A stretch of DNA of 64,000 bases from Acanthochromis polyacanthus (GCF_021347895.1 NC_067117.1:30696067-30760066); one strand, 5' to 3'; shown: positions 14,536 to 28,979, counted from the stretch's first letter. Notes: generated from the letters alone by a model not told the origin. Numbers and translations are program-made.

Positions 14536-15399
14536 CCTCCTCCCACCATCCTTCCTCCTCTTCCCCCTCGTTCTTTCGGTCCAGCCATCCATCTGTTGGC
14601 GTGCCTCTCCATCCGTCTCTCCCCTGCAGGCTCAGGATGTGTCGTCTTAACACCTGACATGGGGTATTAAAGCCTCTACATGTTGGAGTGTGTGTGCGTG
14701 AGAGTGATAAAGAGGGTGACGGAGACAGACTCCACCCTCAAACTAAACTCCACGTGTATTTCAAGGTGTCGCCAAGCCCACCGGTTTCATTTCTGGCAGA
14801 CAATTACTGACCTCTTAAGGTTGCACAGCGGATCTCAGGACCTATACAGCAATGAGACGTGATGTGGAATGCTTTATGATGTGCTGTGACTTTTTTTCTT
14901 ACTGTGGGCTCATTTTTTCACTGCAATATAGACTCCTGCACCTCTATTTGAACAGCACAACCATAGCTGGATGTGTAAAGAACTCAAACATGCATTTTGC
15001 ACAGTTATTATGCCATTGATCATTAAAAAAAATAGTTGCATTTCTTTACAAAAATGAAAAATAAATGAATAAATAACACTGGAATCCATGCATAAAGCAT
15101 CTCCCTAACTATCCACAAATGTAAACAATGTTTAGGAAAAAATAAAAAAAATGAATGGTGATTCTACATACTAGCACTGCCTCCAATATGAATTTACTTG
15201 CATAGTTGTCTCTGTGTGCACCAGTCCAGTTCTCTCAAGAGTCCCTGAATTTTTGTTTCGTGACTGTTGGTCACAGCTGAGGCATTAAAGGCTTCATAGT
15301 TTTGCAGTTCAACGCAGAATTTTGTAACAGAACTTTGTGTTTTTGGCAAGTCTTTAAATGTGGTAAAGTATGTTTGATGAGAAATTGTGATTTTAAGCT

Positions 15400-15991
15400 G
15401 GGATTTAGTAGCCTAGCCGTGCTAGACCCATGTTCTGAAGGCACAAGGGTCTAGGGAAGCTCGACAGGGAGGGAGGCGGGCTAAAAGGTTGTCTTTCAAA
15501 TCACTCTGCAGCAATTGGGTAGGTATACAACCAATCAGTGCAACAAATAGGCTGACGTAGTTCCTAGAGTGCTGGCGGATTGTGGCTAAGTCCCATTAGC
15601 TTCCCAACCAGCGGAGCCAACTGGTATATTAAGGATTTGCCATATCCCGTCGGCATAAGTCCAAATACATCTTTCTTCTCAATGAAACACTTCAGTGGCG
15701 TCCTTTGTTTATCTTTCAAGTTGAATTTTAGCTTCAAATCTTTAAGGGCTGTGGCCAAAGCCGAGTCGAAAGATAACTGTTTATTGTGCGCCGGTTGTTT
15801 CTGTCAGAATCGTCACGCCTCTGTCGTCACTTAGTTACGCCCGCCTTCTGACTCTACACTTCATGGTGATTCGTCCGGCCAGTTTTAGGAGAATCCAGCC
15901 TCGAGCCTTATGGAGGGTAACTAGACCCACCCTGGCAGAGAATTAAATTCGTTGCCGTGGGTTGTCTAGCACCGCTAGGCTAGGGATTTGG
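15400..15991 (-). mobile_element. TIR DNA transposon remnant (574 bp) with 9-bp flanking repeat
   Basis: The left end tagcctagccgtgctagac (from 15409) and the reverse complement of the right end, tagcctagcggtgctagac (to 15982), are inverted repeats differing at one base. They are flanked by gggatttag (15400-15408) and gggatttgg (15983-15991), a 9-bp target duplication with one mismatch. The interior encodes a RecQ-like helicase fragment on the - strand. The superfamily is not identified; a 9-bp duplication would suit several cut-and-paste groups. Confidence 0.75.
15564..15758 (-). pseudogene. RecQ-type helicase motif fragment inside the TIR element
   Basis: The 64-residue - strand frame contains KDVFGLMPTGYGKSLIYQL, a Walker A P-loop in the form used by RecQ helicases (PTGYGKS), preceded by a basic, Lys-rich segment. 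It covers only the region around motifs 0 and I; after QLAPLVGK the frame soon ends, and no DEAH box, motif III or HRDC region is seen. RecQ-like frames are, as far as I recall, common as multicopy transposon cargo in fish, and the location between terminal inverted repeats supports that. It is too short to be a functional helicase and is not a host RecQ gene. Confidence 0.6.
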
Positions 15992-16834
15992 TTAATTTTC
16001 CTAACAAAACCACGTGTCATACATGATCAGTTTGAGGACTGTTGGAAAGTTGAGAATCTGATTATATTTGCTATTTTTGTAGCTTTTTGCTCTGAAAACA
16101 GAATAATTTAGGAATTATTATTGTTATTATTATATTTTTATGTATTTTTATATTTATTTTTTAAGATAACATGCTCTCCTACACCAGTGATGGACATTCG
16201 GGTTCAGATGTTTACCGATAATTCCAATCAGCGTTAAGCTAACCGTGTCCAGCTGTTGTGGAGCTAAAATTGGATTTTTATTTATTTATTTTTCAGTTTT
16301 TAGTTGTTGTTTTTTTGTCAGGATGAGGTAACACAGAGTTCAGGATTAGAGTCAGAGTTTGTTAAACTGCTTTAAGGAAGAGGACCCAAGTGTTTGTGTT
16401 AGTTTAGCTTTAAGACTGAAAGCATGATATCCTTCAAGTTGCTGTGCCTGACCAAGAAATGACCACCACATATCTCCTGGTAAAGGTGCAAATTCTTTAA
16501 TTTTATTTTACACATCAAACATAAACATAAAACGGGTTCTCTGCATTAATGAACAATGTAGTGGCTGGTGGGCAAATTTTACAACTTTTTAAAAGAACTT
16601 TTCACAGAGCTGGACAAGCTATTTTCCTATGCTTACAGTTTTCACATGAATATATGTATTTCCTAAAATGTCAAACTGTTCTTTTTAACCTTCAACGTTT
16701 TAATATTTCATTTTAAGGAGCATATTTGTGACCCATGAACACAGCCCAAGCTCATGGGTCTCGATAAAGATTGAAAAGCTGCTGATTTTGTTGCATTTTT
16801 GTCAATATTCTGATCTTTCTATGGTCTTCTGCAG

Positions 16835-16970
16835 TGCTGGAGCAGGGAGGACAGGCTGTTTCATCGCAGTGGACATCATGTTGGACATGGCAGAGAACGA
16901 AGGGGTCGTGGACATTTTCAACTGCATCCGAGAGCTGAGGTCGCAGCGAGTTAACATGGTTCAGACAGAG
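16835..16970 (+). CDS. ptprt: ptprt exon with D1 P-loop arginine (136 nt)
   Basis: The exon completes the split Ser after tcttctgcag and reads [20 protein letters not shown] and on to [20 protein letters not shown], then NMVQTE before gtaggt. With the previous exon it forms [11 protein letters not shown], a complete PTP signature (HCxxGxxR) with Arg141 binding phosphate. The QTE at the end, continued by EQY in the next exon, is the Q-loop that positions the hydrolytic water in PTPs. Visible residues 136-181. All residues needed for D1 activity that lie in this exon are intact. Confidence 0.95.
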
Positions 16971-18107
16971 GTAGGTGCAAAAATACACAATATGCCTACA
17001 TTTATTGAATAAACAAGACGCAGATGCTATTCAGTTTGGGTGTACTACCGTGGTTCTGAGAAAGAAAAGTTTGCCATTTGAAAGACACAAAAAGTTATGG
17101 ACGCTTGGATTTTTCCAGTCAAATGTGGAAACTTTTGATTGAAGTAAAACTAAATCAGCAGCAGCTACTGGTGATTGAATCGGCTGCAGAACTTAAGAAG
17201 AAATAAGAATCTCCACAGTCTTCTCATCAAAATTTGATCATTGCACATTGGCTTACACTATCTACATTTCAAATGCGTTTAGAAATGTTTCACCAAAAGC
17301 TTTTTTTTTTTTTTTCATTTGGTTCACCAGCTTTCAGGATCTTATCCCTGCACTTTTGTCTGCAGTCACAGGTGTATTAGAGGCAGGATCACAAAAAGTG
17401 AGACAGCACAGAGTGTCTCATTACTTCTTGCAGTTATATATTTCATCCATCCTAATTAGAACATCGATATTAAACATTTAATGAATAATAGATGACAGTA
17501 ATACAAACACACAGATATTGCGCATGCACACTAACTCTGCATGCAGAATTCCGTAAGTGAGGATTAATTACTTCAACTCATTTGATGTATTTGTAGAGTC
17601 ATAGACCAATCCACACCAACGAGTCGAGTGAAAAAGTTCCATTTCTTGAGTGTTATCATCCAATGTCCTCAAAACATTCAGGATTTACTCCCTAAGTTCA
17701 GTCTCTTTGTGAGCTGAGGGCTTGGGTTACTCACTATCCTTTCCAAAGTCTCATAATTTGTTCTAATTTTGTACTATCAATCATTTTTAAAGAGTCTGCG
17801 TCTCCGAATGTTGGGTATTTCATTTTGGAACAGAAGTGTTCATTTCTTCTCTAAGCTACCTTAAGCCGACCTAATCCATCCCGCCTCTGCATTCCATTTG
17901 TGCTACTGATGAAAACCTTGCATATCCAAAAAGTCAACTTTTTTTTCCAGGAATAAAGAAAAAGTGCCTCATTTTAAGACTGACAGCTCGAGCTCCGAGT
18001 ATGAAATTGACTTTTGAATAGGTTTTAGAGCTGCGAGGTTCGGAAAAGTTACCCGGGGCAACACGACAAGTCTTTTCGTGTGACAGCAGTGGAATGAAGG
18101 CTGGTTT

Positions 18108-18110
<3 letters not shown>

Positions 18111-18145
<35 letters not shown>
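18111..18145. repeat. GT/GC microsatellite
   Basis: A run of gt dinucleotides continuing into gcgcgcac, in the intron 16971-19031. Confidence 0.9.
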
Positions 18146-18147
<2 letters not shown>

Positions 18148-18965
18148 CGCTCACATGTGTGTTTTTATGCCTCTTGAAACCAAGCTAAATGCATCCTGCC
18201 CTGCCTTTTGAATATGTGTGGGAGCAATTTGTGTCAGCGTTGAAGCCGCTTGATGCTATTATAATCCTGCTCCGCACAACACAAAGCAATTAATCTTTTA
18301 AAAGGCACAGGGGGAAAGAAGTGTGTGTCTCAATGAGCGCTTGTGCGGGTTATTGTGTGCGTACATGTGTGTCTTTGCATGCAAGTGTGTTTCACTAGAG
18401 TTGGTAATGGCCAGGAGAGGTCATTTCAGTGATGCTTTTAGACTCTCCTCTCCGCTCCAAGGGCAACAATTAACATTCAGCGGAGACAGAGAGAGAGACG
18501 GAGAGATAAAGTGAAAAGCAAATTGAAAAAGCAAGAAGCAGCGGACAAACACAAGTGTGAGGGGAAATGAGAGACAGAGGAATAAAAACTGAACCAACAC
18601 TGGGGGAAAAAAAACCCAACAGGAACAACAGGTGAAGGATAGAGGTAAATTGACATGCACGGTGGCTGCTGTAACTCATCGCAGCTGATGCTTTTAGCAG
18701 CAGGCTAGTAGGTTGGAGCACAAAGAATGATTCAGAGCACCGAAACACACCGCATGGCCAACTACTGTGCCATTTTAATTCACTTTCAGGCTGCCACGAG
18801 AGCCCGAGCATACAAATAATGTATTTGCACGCACAAAGCAAACAGGAATTGTGCCCACAGTGGAATGTTTGAGTTTGTTGTTGACTTGAAAAGCCCGGCG
18901 ATGCATCATCTGTTCCAGAGGTGTCTTAGTCAAGTCCAAGGGGCCACATGCAGAATTAAAACTGA

Positions 18966-19211
<246 letters not shown>

Positions 19212-19344
19212 TAGGAACATTTGGAAGATTTATCCGAACTGTAACCTCAATGTAACCTTATAATCCCATCCTTAACAAAAGAAAACCGAAAAAGTGGTTC
19301 TTCTTTTGAGCATCAGCTTTTTGTTCGCCAATGCGACTCTGTAG

Positions 19345-19713
<369 letters not shown>

Positions 19714-19787
19714 TAGTAAATGTTTGATTTATTGTGTGTCTCCAATCTCCTGCTTGCTTGTTTTTCTGGCCCACCTTAACGCTCCAG

Positions 19788-19919
19788 AGCCACAAACAGC
19801 CAGCAGCCTTCATCGTTACTCAGCATCCTTTGCCAAACACCATGGGAGACTTCTGGAGGCTGGTGTTCGACTACAACTGCTCCTCCATTGTAATGCTCAA
19901 CGAAATGGATGCAGCGCAG
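19788..19919 (+). CDS. ptprt: ptprt exon, D2 [20 protein letters not shown] (132 nt)
   Basis: Phase-0 exon of 44 codons (visible residues 290-333) after acceptor gctccag and before gtacga. It reads [20 protein letters not shown], then [20 protein letters not shown] and DAAQ. This is the D2 counterpart of the exons at 1375 and 1805 in D1. SHKQPAAF and [11 protein letters not shown] separate PTPRT from PTPRM and PTPRK as I remember those proteins. NTMGDFW differs from the NTVADFW I recall in the mammalian protein. Confidence 0.94.
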
Positions 19920-22011
19920 GTACGAGCACACAATCATGTATTCCGCGTTCTGTTTTGTTTTTCCCCGCTTTCGTCTAAATCAAATAAGACCAGACGCTCG
20001 ACAGCCAGGAGCCGACACGCCGACTGTAACATCACACAGTCTGATCAAGACACTGTCTGTTTTTTTTTTCTTTTTCTTTTTTTATGAATGGGAATGTGTA
20101 CTGACAGAGCTGAACCCAACTGACAGCCAAGAAGGTCTTAAGTTACTTCTTTCTTTTATAAAATCATGCCTCAGTTGCAAAACAAATCACACAACACAAG
20201 AAACTAGCTGCTAAATTATTCAGCAGTGTCGAAACTTACAGAAATCTTCCCAAAACTAAAATGCCAGATGAATAATCACCACACGCTTTTGTCATCAACA
20301 GCATTTAGAATAACTGCCAGGAAACTTTTCCCAAAGTTGACAGACTGAACCAGCTGTACTTTTATACAACATTTATTTAAAATCATGGATTATAGAGAAC
20401 TGATAACAGTCAACAACCCCATAATTTAGTTTAAGGGTTTGCTCATGTTCTACTGCTGCAACCAGACAATTATTTTACTACGTGTAAGCTCATGCACCCA
20501 CTCTGCTGAACCAAGGCCTCCCAGTCTTATGTGGGAACCACCAAGCTAGCTAAGACTAGACCTCAGTAGAACTATTGTGGGTTGAGTTGGGGGTCAGACA
20601 AGACTAGGTGTACTATAAAGGATAGCTTCAGACATGTTTGGAGATGTTACAAATATATGTAGAATGAGATTTTCAGCATAGAGTTGGAGCAGGGAAACTG
20701 ACTCCTTTGCTAGCTCGTGGTTTTGACACCTAACAGCTGTTGTAGTGGACTTGGAGAGATAGAAAACGCTCTGGTTTGAGATAGAAAGAGAACAGAAATA
20801 GGAATAGACAGAACTAGAGAGTCCTGAATCTGGGGGAAAAAAAAGCAAAAAAACAAACGAAACAAAAAAGTGAATTCAAAGATCTGCTTCAAACACACAA
20901 AAACAATCAAGCTAAAAGTTAACATTTACCTAACATATAGGATAGCCATGAACACTGATCAGTTGTGGTGCCTGTTTTGGCTGCCTGTAGAACCAGTCCG
21001 GTCTTTCCTTCCCTTGATTCCCAAAGGAATATAATCAGCCATCCATTCAGAATTCCAGTTGGGAAAATCAGGATATCATGTATGGAAGATGGTGTTGCTA
21101 TTCCGTACACTGTGGGGTTGGATTGGATTAGCTTACTCTGGAAAAGGACACAACTTGTAGGGCACAAAGGGGATATATTCTGTGATTTGCCAGGCAAGAT
21201 TTTCTAAAACCTAAACAAAACAAAGCCAAGAAGAGGTGCTGAAGTCTAGTTTCCTCTCATCAAACCACCTGGATTACAAAATGCTCAAAGTGTTCTATGG
21301 AATTTTTGTCCAATGATGACCGAAAAAAAAAAAAGAAATAGAAAGTACTGCTCACTCCAGCTTAAAGTTCATCTAAGCATGTAAATATGCCATTGACAGT
21401 GACAATCATACTGTGAATGATGGATATCAGTGTTTACATCAGATGAAGGGTGTTTTGTTCTTCTTTTTTTCTTCTGTTGTTAATGGCTGATTCCAGAGCT
21501 ACACTTCAGCTGACTATGTGGTGGGGATGGACAGCAAAGGGATTCACTGCTGATAGGGAGAGGGTCAATGCTAAGCTTTAATTCCCAGCTTTAAAATAAA
21601 AACTGACAGAAAGCTAATCTAAATGACCATCACTCCTAATCCTTAGACCTTCACTGCCTGAGGGTGATGGTGTTGGTAGTCGGGGCTGGATGAGCGATCG
21701 ATTCTTGTCACATCTCGTTTTTGTGGGTCGTACCTTTAAACCACCTTAGAGCACAGTAATCAACACAGTCTAGATACAGTCACCTCATTCCACACACCCT
21801 TGTTGATTCCAAATGTGACGCAAATTCTGAGCTCAAACGTCTCGAAAATGAATAAAATCTGGCTAATTTTAGAGTATGTTCCACATGCAGGAGTAACTTT
21901 TCCATCAAACTGATTTTTACTTGAACTTGAAAGAAAATGTACCTGGCAAAATAGGTCAGCTTTCTTTGGTCTGACTTAGTGTTTTTCTTCCCATCTGTCT
22001 GTTTCTTATAG

Positions 22012-22188
<177 letters not shown>

Positions 22189-22339
22189 TAGAGAAGCAAG
22201 TTAATGGATTAAAAACTAGATATGTTCCACATATTGCATTGGTGAGACTTTGTCTGTGCTGTAAAGTGCCATAGAGTACTGGGAGTGGCGATAGCTGTAA
22301 TGCACAGTTTGCACCATGTAACTTGGTTTTAAAATTACA

Positions 22340-23051
22340 TACACTACTGATCACTTAGAAATGTCCTTATTTTTGAAAGAAAAGCATTTTTTTTTTCAGT
22401 GAAGATATCATTAACCCTCCTGTCGTCCTTCGGGTTAAATTGACCCGTTTTAAAGTTTTCACAGTGAAAGCTTCAACATTTTCAACATTTTTTAGGAAAT
22501 TTTTCAAAAATTTTTGGTGGAAAAAACAAATTTTAAAAAAATGTTTAAGAACATTCGGAAAAAATCAACCAAGATCCAGTGAATTTCGCTGTCAAATTTG
22601 GGGATTTTTTATTTAAAAAAATAAAACTTTTGAGGGAAACTTTTCAGGAATTTTCTTTCTGAAGATTTTGCAAATATCTTATAAATTTGGGGAAATTTTT
22701 TTCTGAATTTCTGGACTTTTTTCAGACAAGGCAACAACATTTTTTTGGTAAGGACAACACGAGGGTTCATTGAATCAGAAATACAGCCCAGACGCTGACA
22801 ATGTGGTAAATGACTATTCTAGCTGGAAACGGCTGATTTTTAATGGAATATCTCCATAGGGGTACAGAGGAACATTTCCAGCAACCATCACTCCTGTGTT
22901 CTAATGTTACATTGTATTAGCTAATGGTGTTGAAAGGCTAGTCGATGATTAGAAAACCCTTGTGCAGTTATGTTAGCACATGAATACAAGTGTGAGTTTT
23001 CATGGAAAGCATGAAATTGTCATGGTGAGCTCAAACTTTTGAACGGTAGTG
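22340..23051. mobile_element. TA-type MITE interrupted by a second element
   Basis: The left end tacactactgatcacttag and right end cttttgaacggtagtg bear a short inverted pair (cactac/gtagtg). The interior, with cttagaaatgtccttattt and ctggaaacggctgattttta, is a widespread teleost miniature element that I recognise (mariner/Tc1-like). The left terminus looks shortened between cactac and cacttag relative to the usual form. A TTAA-type element sits inside it at 22411-22769. Confidence 0.7.
22411..22769. mobile_element. TTAA-flanked (piggyBac-type) MITE nested in another MITE
   Basis: The left end ttaaccctcctgtcgtcctt and the reverse complement of the right end aaggacaacacgagggtt are inverted repeats of about 15 bp. 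The flanks are TTAA and TTCA, that is, a TTAA duplication with one change. The subterminal tcgggttaaattgacccg is also self-complementary. The TTAA site and CCC termini suit piggyBac-like elements, which is an inference. It has no coding capacity. Confidence 0.65.
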
Positions 23052-25036
23052 TTTGTTTTCATTGAGACACTCTGATAACGCTCTGTATTAAAGTACCTAC
23101 ATTCACCTTTAACTATTTACTTATTAGAAGCTGTGTTAGTGGCTTATTTGCTCCTTTTTTGCTAATTATGAGGGACTTAATGCCTTTTTCTGGATGAAAA
23201 CAGTCGACTACTAGCAAGGGCAGTAATCAACATAATAATTATGAAGTTGTATAAGAATTTCAACATTAATATGCTTTGTTCAGTATACATGGTAGTTTGT
23301 AAGATGTCAGAACCACAAAAATATGCTTTGTCCCTTAATAACACTTATTTAATATGGTTTGTTTTGATGGAACAGAACTATGAGTGTTAATAGTGTCCAA
23401 AGGACTCCAAACAAAGTCTTTCTCAGTACGCATCCTCCATGCTAAAGTGTGTTTCTGAAGTGTTTCTCATCACCAATTCACATGTAGCGTTTTGAACTCA
23501 GACAGGTTCCCTCCTCTTCACACTCACTAAATCCATCACAGCCCACAACAATTAACAGCCTGCATTCTTAAGTGAAGAGTTATGCTGTGAAAAAAAAACA
23601 AAACACTGGAGGTCTACTCAAAATGCGAGGGGTTCTGTTTCCATTCAGCGATGGAGGAACAAAGTCAGCACACGTACAGCTATCTCCTTTATTAATGGAC
23701 CACTTCTGAGGTTTTCAGACACATCCAAGTGAGAGATTTTTTTTTTAAAAGTTTCTTCAAGGCTAAGAACAGACATTTCTGCCTGGAGTTGCTGCTGTAT
23801 AATTTTCAGCTGACGGAGCTTTTCGGCATGTGAAGGACCACACAGATTTTCTCTCAAACCTCTGATGCGCTTGTGATCACGCTGTATGACAGGCTTAATT
23901 TAGTGAGTTATTTGGACATTATGAACACGATAATCTGGTGTTACTGAGGGGAAATTATTGCTAATTGTGGTACTAGCATATTAAGATTGTAATTCATGTA
24001 CCCCTTGCCTTACCAATGATCAATATGCATTATTTAGGCAGTTATCAATGGAAAACTCTTGTGGTAGTTGTAGAACATGCAGACTGAGGCGTTAATAATT
24101 GCTTTTTACTGACTAATATAAAGCCAATGTACTAGTAATATGCATGTCAGTTAGTTTCCAAGACAATATCCAATGTAATATTGCGGTTTTAAGGCATTTT
24201 TGGGTTCAGTTTTCCTCAAAGACACTGACAGATCATTTGGTCCCAGTATGTCAGTGACCTTCCTTTTTTATAATCAATCAAGCAGAATTTAGACTCATTC
24301 AACACAGTGCTGTATTTTTGTATTTTCAAGACTGCAACAAATTCAGCATCCTGGAACACTCGCTTCTCTTTTTTTTTTTAATCTATCTTGTCTGTATTGT
24401 TTTGTGAGTTCTACTCCTTTCATGATATCGTCAGATAACCACTACTGGCAATAATCTCACTTCAACTAGAATTCAGGTACATGCGAGGGTTTCCTGGAGT
24501 GCTCATCTGAACAACAGATACTTTGATATTAGGCTTCTTTATGTAATTTTAAATAATCACAGAAATGTTGAAGGTTCTTAATTTAATTTAGATGTGGAGC
24601 GTAATTCTAGAGACTTTATTCAATAGTTTACTTGACAAACTAGTTTCCCGATACTTATTAAAAATGCATGCCGGTGGAAAGATATACCTGGATACACAAT
24701 GTAGCAACACAGTGCAGGTGTTTTTCACTTCATGTGACCTTTACTTCCCTCTAAACAGCTTTCAGGATGATGCTGTACTTAACCAATCATTATAATGTCA
24801 CCAGAGCAGCTAATTCATGCCTGATTCAGTGAGTCCTCCATGTGAAATAAAAACAGTGGTGATGTAGAAAGAGCCTCTCCTTGTCCTTCCTCTTGTCTTC
24901 TTCCACCTCTCCTCACCCTCTTGTTGCTCCCTTCTCATCTCAGTTCCTCACCCATCCATGACGGTACACCTCTAGCGGTGTCGTAGCGTCGGCATGCTCC
25001 TATAGCGCTTGCTGAACTCCCCACTACCTTATTGCA

Positions 25037-25056
25037 TCTCTCTCTCTCTCTCTCTC
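25037..25056 (+). repeat. CT microsatellite
   Basis: About ten tc/ct units in the intron 22138-25997. Confidence 0.85.
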
Positions 25057-25997
25057 ACTCCCTTCTCAAACACATCACCGGTCTAGTGTGAAATGGCTCA
25101 TATCATCGCCATAACAGCACATCTCGCACTGTGAAAGCAGCTCCGACCTAGCCGAGTCTGGAGCACCGAGCACTAAGCCGTCAAACGAGGAGGGAAACGG
25201 CAAAAGGGGGTGGAGGAGTGAAGGTTTGAGAGGGAGACATGGAAATGTACAAATAAGAGGAAAACATGAAGGGAAGCAAAAGTAGACAATGGAAGAAGTT
25301 GGAAAAAGGTAGAAGTGGAAACAGATTGAAGAAAACATAGAAGGCAAGAAAGTGAATGAAAAAGAATGATATTGCTGTATTTGTTGTGTGTGTAAATGTC
25401 AACGTGCATATGCATGTGTAACAAATCAGTTTGACAGTGACTGCGGGTTTTGGTATTTTACATGACGGATGCCAACCGCCGTGGGCCACAGGACTGAAAA
25501 CATGCCACGTCTGCCATGAAATTGAATTTAACATTATAAGCTATGCTCTTTTGTTGAGTCCAATCCTGTTTCTTTTTGGGAAAAAAAAAATGCATTTGTT
25601 CAAAAACAAGAACTAATTGGAGCACAAAAGACGGCTATCACACACACAAATAAGTGCTTCATCAAAAAGTGTATTATTACCAAATGAGACGATTCCCCTC
25701 CGGCAAACAAATGAAACCAGCGCTGAGCAGACTGGCAGCATCCACATAACACAACTTTGTTATCTTGTTTGCCCAGAATGTTTCTTCACGCGACTTTCTC
25801 ACGTGTTCACCGGCGTCGGGCAGTTTAGATGCCAAATTATTTTCTAAAGGGGAGACAGTCGGGCTCATTGTTCAGTTTTTGTCTCGCTGTAATGGAAAAG
25901 TGGAGTTAGCAGAACCTCTGTGAGCACATGAAGTGATGTTGTGCATGTTTCTAATTGAATTCCCGCACGATTTTGGTTCTTCTCACCTCATCTTCAG

Positions 25998-26161
25998 CCA
26001 CAGGATGGTTACCGCCTGGTGCAGCATTTCCAGTTCATCGGCTGGCCGGCCTACAGGGACACGCCGCTCTCGAAGCGCTCCATCCTCCAGTTGGTCCGGA
26101 GGTTGGCGAAGTGGCAGGAGCAGTACGACGGAGGAGACGGGAGGACTGTGGTGCACTGCCT
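25998..26161 (+). CDS. ptprt: ptprt exon, D2 WPA loop and VVHC (164 nt)
   Basis: After acceptor atcttcag it reads [20 protein letters not shown], then [20 protein letters not shown] and [14 protein letters not shown], plus two bases of a Leu codon before gtgagt. Trp391-Pro392-Ala393 (visible numbering) replaces the catalytic WPD, so the general acid is missing; this is known for R2B D2 domains and argues for a regulatory or substrate-binding role. Cys429 is present (TGC at 26157-26159). The exon is GC-richer than the adjoining introns. Confidence 0.95.
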
Positions 26162-28979
26162 GTGAGTTCCACGGACACAGATAAACATGTTGGATTCACA
26201 AAAAGTTCAGAAAATACTACACTGCTTGCTAGTAAAACAGACCAACACCAAAATGCTGAAACACAAGAGCGGATGTCTGACAGAGAGATAAATTAAAGCT
26301 CCTGAGATAACACTTATCAGTGATAAAATACACTTTCTTTTAACCCTTTAAGACAAAACTCATGTTCACACACATTTATAGAGCCGCACACATGCATCTT
26401 CAAGACAACACATGCAATAAATGGCATTTCTAGACTTTTTTTTTCATATAAAATAAGTTTTCTTGCTTTATTTATGCCACTGAGTCGTCAAATATAAAGA
26501 CTTAATTTGTCCCCTGGGAGCAAATCAAAGGCAACTGTGTAATAGTACAAGCAGCCATGTGGTAGTTAAAACAGGATCAAGCGAAATTAAAAACATGCAG
26601 AGATAAAGAATAAAAACTCAAACTGACATTCATGTGCATTAGGTGCTAAAATGGTACAGAGGTGCAAGGTGAATTTAGCAGCATGGTTAGTTAAAAATAA
26701 GAATAAAATTTAAGTATTTACATGAGGTGTAAATTAAGGTGCAGGACTGAACATCTTTAAGTTTAGTGCAGCATTTATGGTGTGGTACTGGTGTAAATGT
26801 TTAGAAAATATGAAACATCTGCTCATAAGTGCAATGAAAGCTGGTATTATTCATTTAGTAACAATGCAAACTTGCCTTGTAGCTTTAAAAAAAATGACCT
26901 GAGCTCGTGTTTTCCAGCATACATTACGTTCAGCATTGTATTAAATTAAAAATCTGATATCTACTTTTAATATTTATATTATTATTTGCTATGTTGCATT
27001 CCTACTATTGCTATTTTTTACCAAATAAAATATTTCGGTTACATACAATCTGCATGCATGTGTGTCGGTATACACAAGGAACAAATGAAGCTGATAATGA
27101 GGCAGGGAAACAGAAGCTGTAAAATCTATAGAAAGGACATTACAGGGGAACTTCACCAACAATAATACGCGCACACTCTCTCCAAACATGGCCTCGAGCA
27201 CATCAGTGATGCTCATCCAATCAGCTTGCTCTGTCACAGCTCATTGGACCAATCAGAAATGGCATTGATTTGCTTGCTTTTTTTCCCCCTCTGTGTCTAA
27301 CTGCTGTGGGGTTTTGTTTGCTTTCCGGTGTTTCAAAAGAGAGAGGAAGAGAGAATGTGTGAAATTAAAGTAAATCTGAATTTAATACCTTGATGCTAAA
27401 TAATTATAGATTAGAGGCCCCGTGTGAGCAGGAATCAAAGTCATCTGAATGTTAAACAGGAGCCAGTATCGCTGCTTGTAGGTAAAAAATGCACAGCGTA
27501 TAATCAATGTTTAAAACCTGACGTCAACAGGAATATAGATAGTGACAATGATGCATATCCCATCCTTTGACCTCTAGTTCAAATCAATCTGTCACCCACA
27601 GATATTGATTTCTCGGGACAAACTGTACTCATCACTTTAAATTAAAGACACAAATTGACTGGGATTTAGGTTAGTCTTACGAGAAACTCAAATAAAATGA
27701 AATTTGGCAAATAAAGATGAAAAAGCATTCTTGGGAGTAAATTCTGAAGTTGTTCTACTCGACCCTGGTAAATGTGAGTGACAGGGATGTAGGCTTTCTC
27801 CGCTTCTGGCTAAAGACAGCTACACTGGCTAATCAACCCCGGCTATTGATTTCTCAGACTCCGTAATACCAGCGATAAGCAGAAACATGATGGTTCAATC
27901 AGCAGCTGGTGAAAATGGATTATATTTTCTGCTCTTCACTTGTCCTGGAGGTTGGAGTCTGATGGGTCTTTAATGCTGAGCACATGTCTCATTTTCAGCA
28001 AATAACAGCGGGAGAACCGTTTAGAAAACGCCAAGGAGTGGCAGACTTATCCGTCTGCGCTGTATTTATTTGAACTTCCATAGATATATATTTTAGATAA
28101 AGGCCAAAAAAAAATATATATGATGCTGTCTCACCTCATGAAATCCTTAAAATATTCTCAGTGTGTAACTCTTCAGATCTAGAATAATGAGGTTTCGAGT
28201 GTGTCACAAACAATTTAGATCAAATAAAATATATCCATGGATTTCTCTCCCACAGAGTTCTTAACCAGCTACACCGACTGCTGCATCCTCTTTGCCTGCA
28301 TCTTAAATGTGCAAGGTTTAGCTCAGAAATCACAGAGCATTCTCCATATTTCATGTCAGAGTCTGGCAAAGATATAAACATTAGCTCTATGGATGAAAAA
28401 TGTGAGGCACTCAAACAGTATGAATATGTGTTAATTCTGGTTTATTACAAGACCACTTGTAGGTGTGCATTTGCAACTTTACATTAATCTATAGAAGCAG
28501 CACCGCAAATCCCCACAGATCTACAATACCAGACATGGGATGATCCGATGCTCATGCTGAGGATCATCATTGGTGAAGAGGTTGGACCAAAAAGGGTTCT
28601 TTAGCGGAAGAGCTCAAATCTCAAAGACCAGGGAAGATGCATTGGGTTGAGAGCACCTAGCTCCCAGTTTTGTTTGATATTTGCACCCTGAATTCACCCT
28701 CCAAGATCAGACTCTCAACATTACGTTCTACTACATCATCCTAAGGCATCTTAGGGAGAACATTCGGCACAAATAACCTGGTCTAATGGCAAGTTGGTGT
28801 TCCGTGATGACTGCACCCAATCACAATGCCTTTAAAATGGGTTTACCAACTCAATAATCACTTTCCGCCCAATCTCTTTGCTTGATGTTGGTCCTTGTGA
28901 CTTTGTCCTCTTCAGCAAAATGAAATTCAAGTGGAAGAATCACCATTTGGACACAGTGGAAGAGATCAAGTACATATCA

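Noticed and set aside
14318..14660. Arg/Gly/Glu-rich - strand frames
   Set aside because: They arise from the C/T-rich stretch with its CTT microsatellite.
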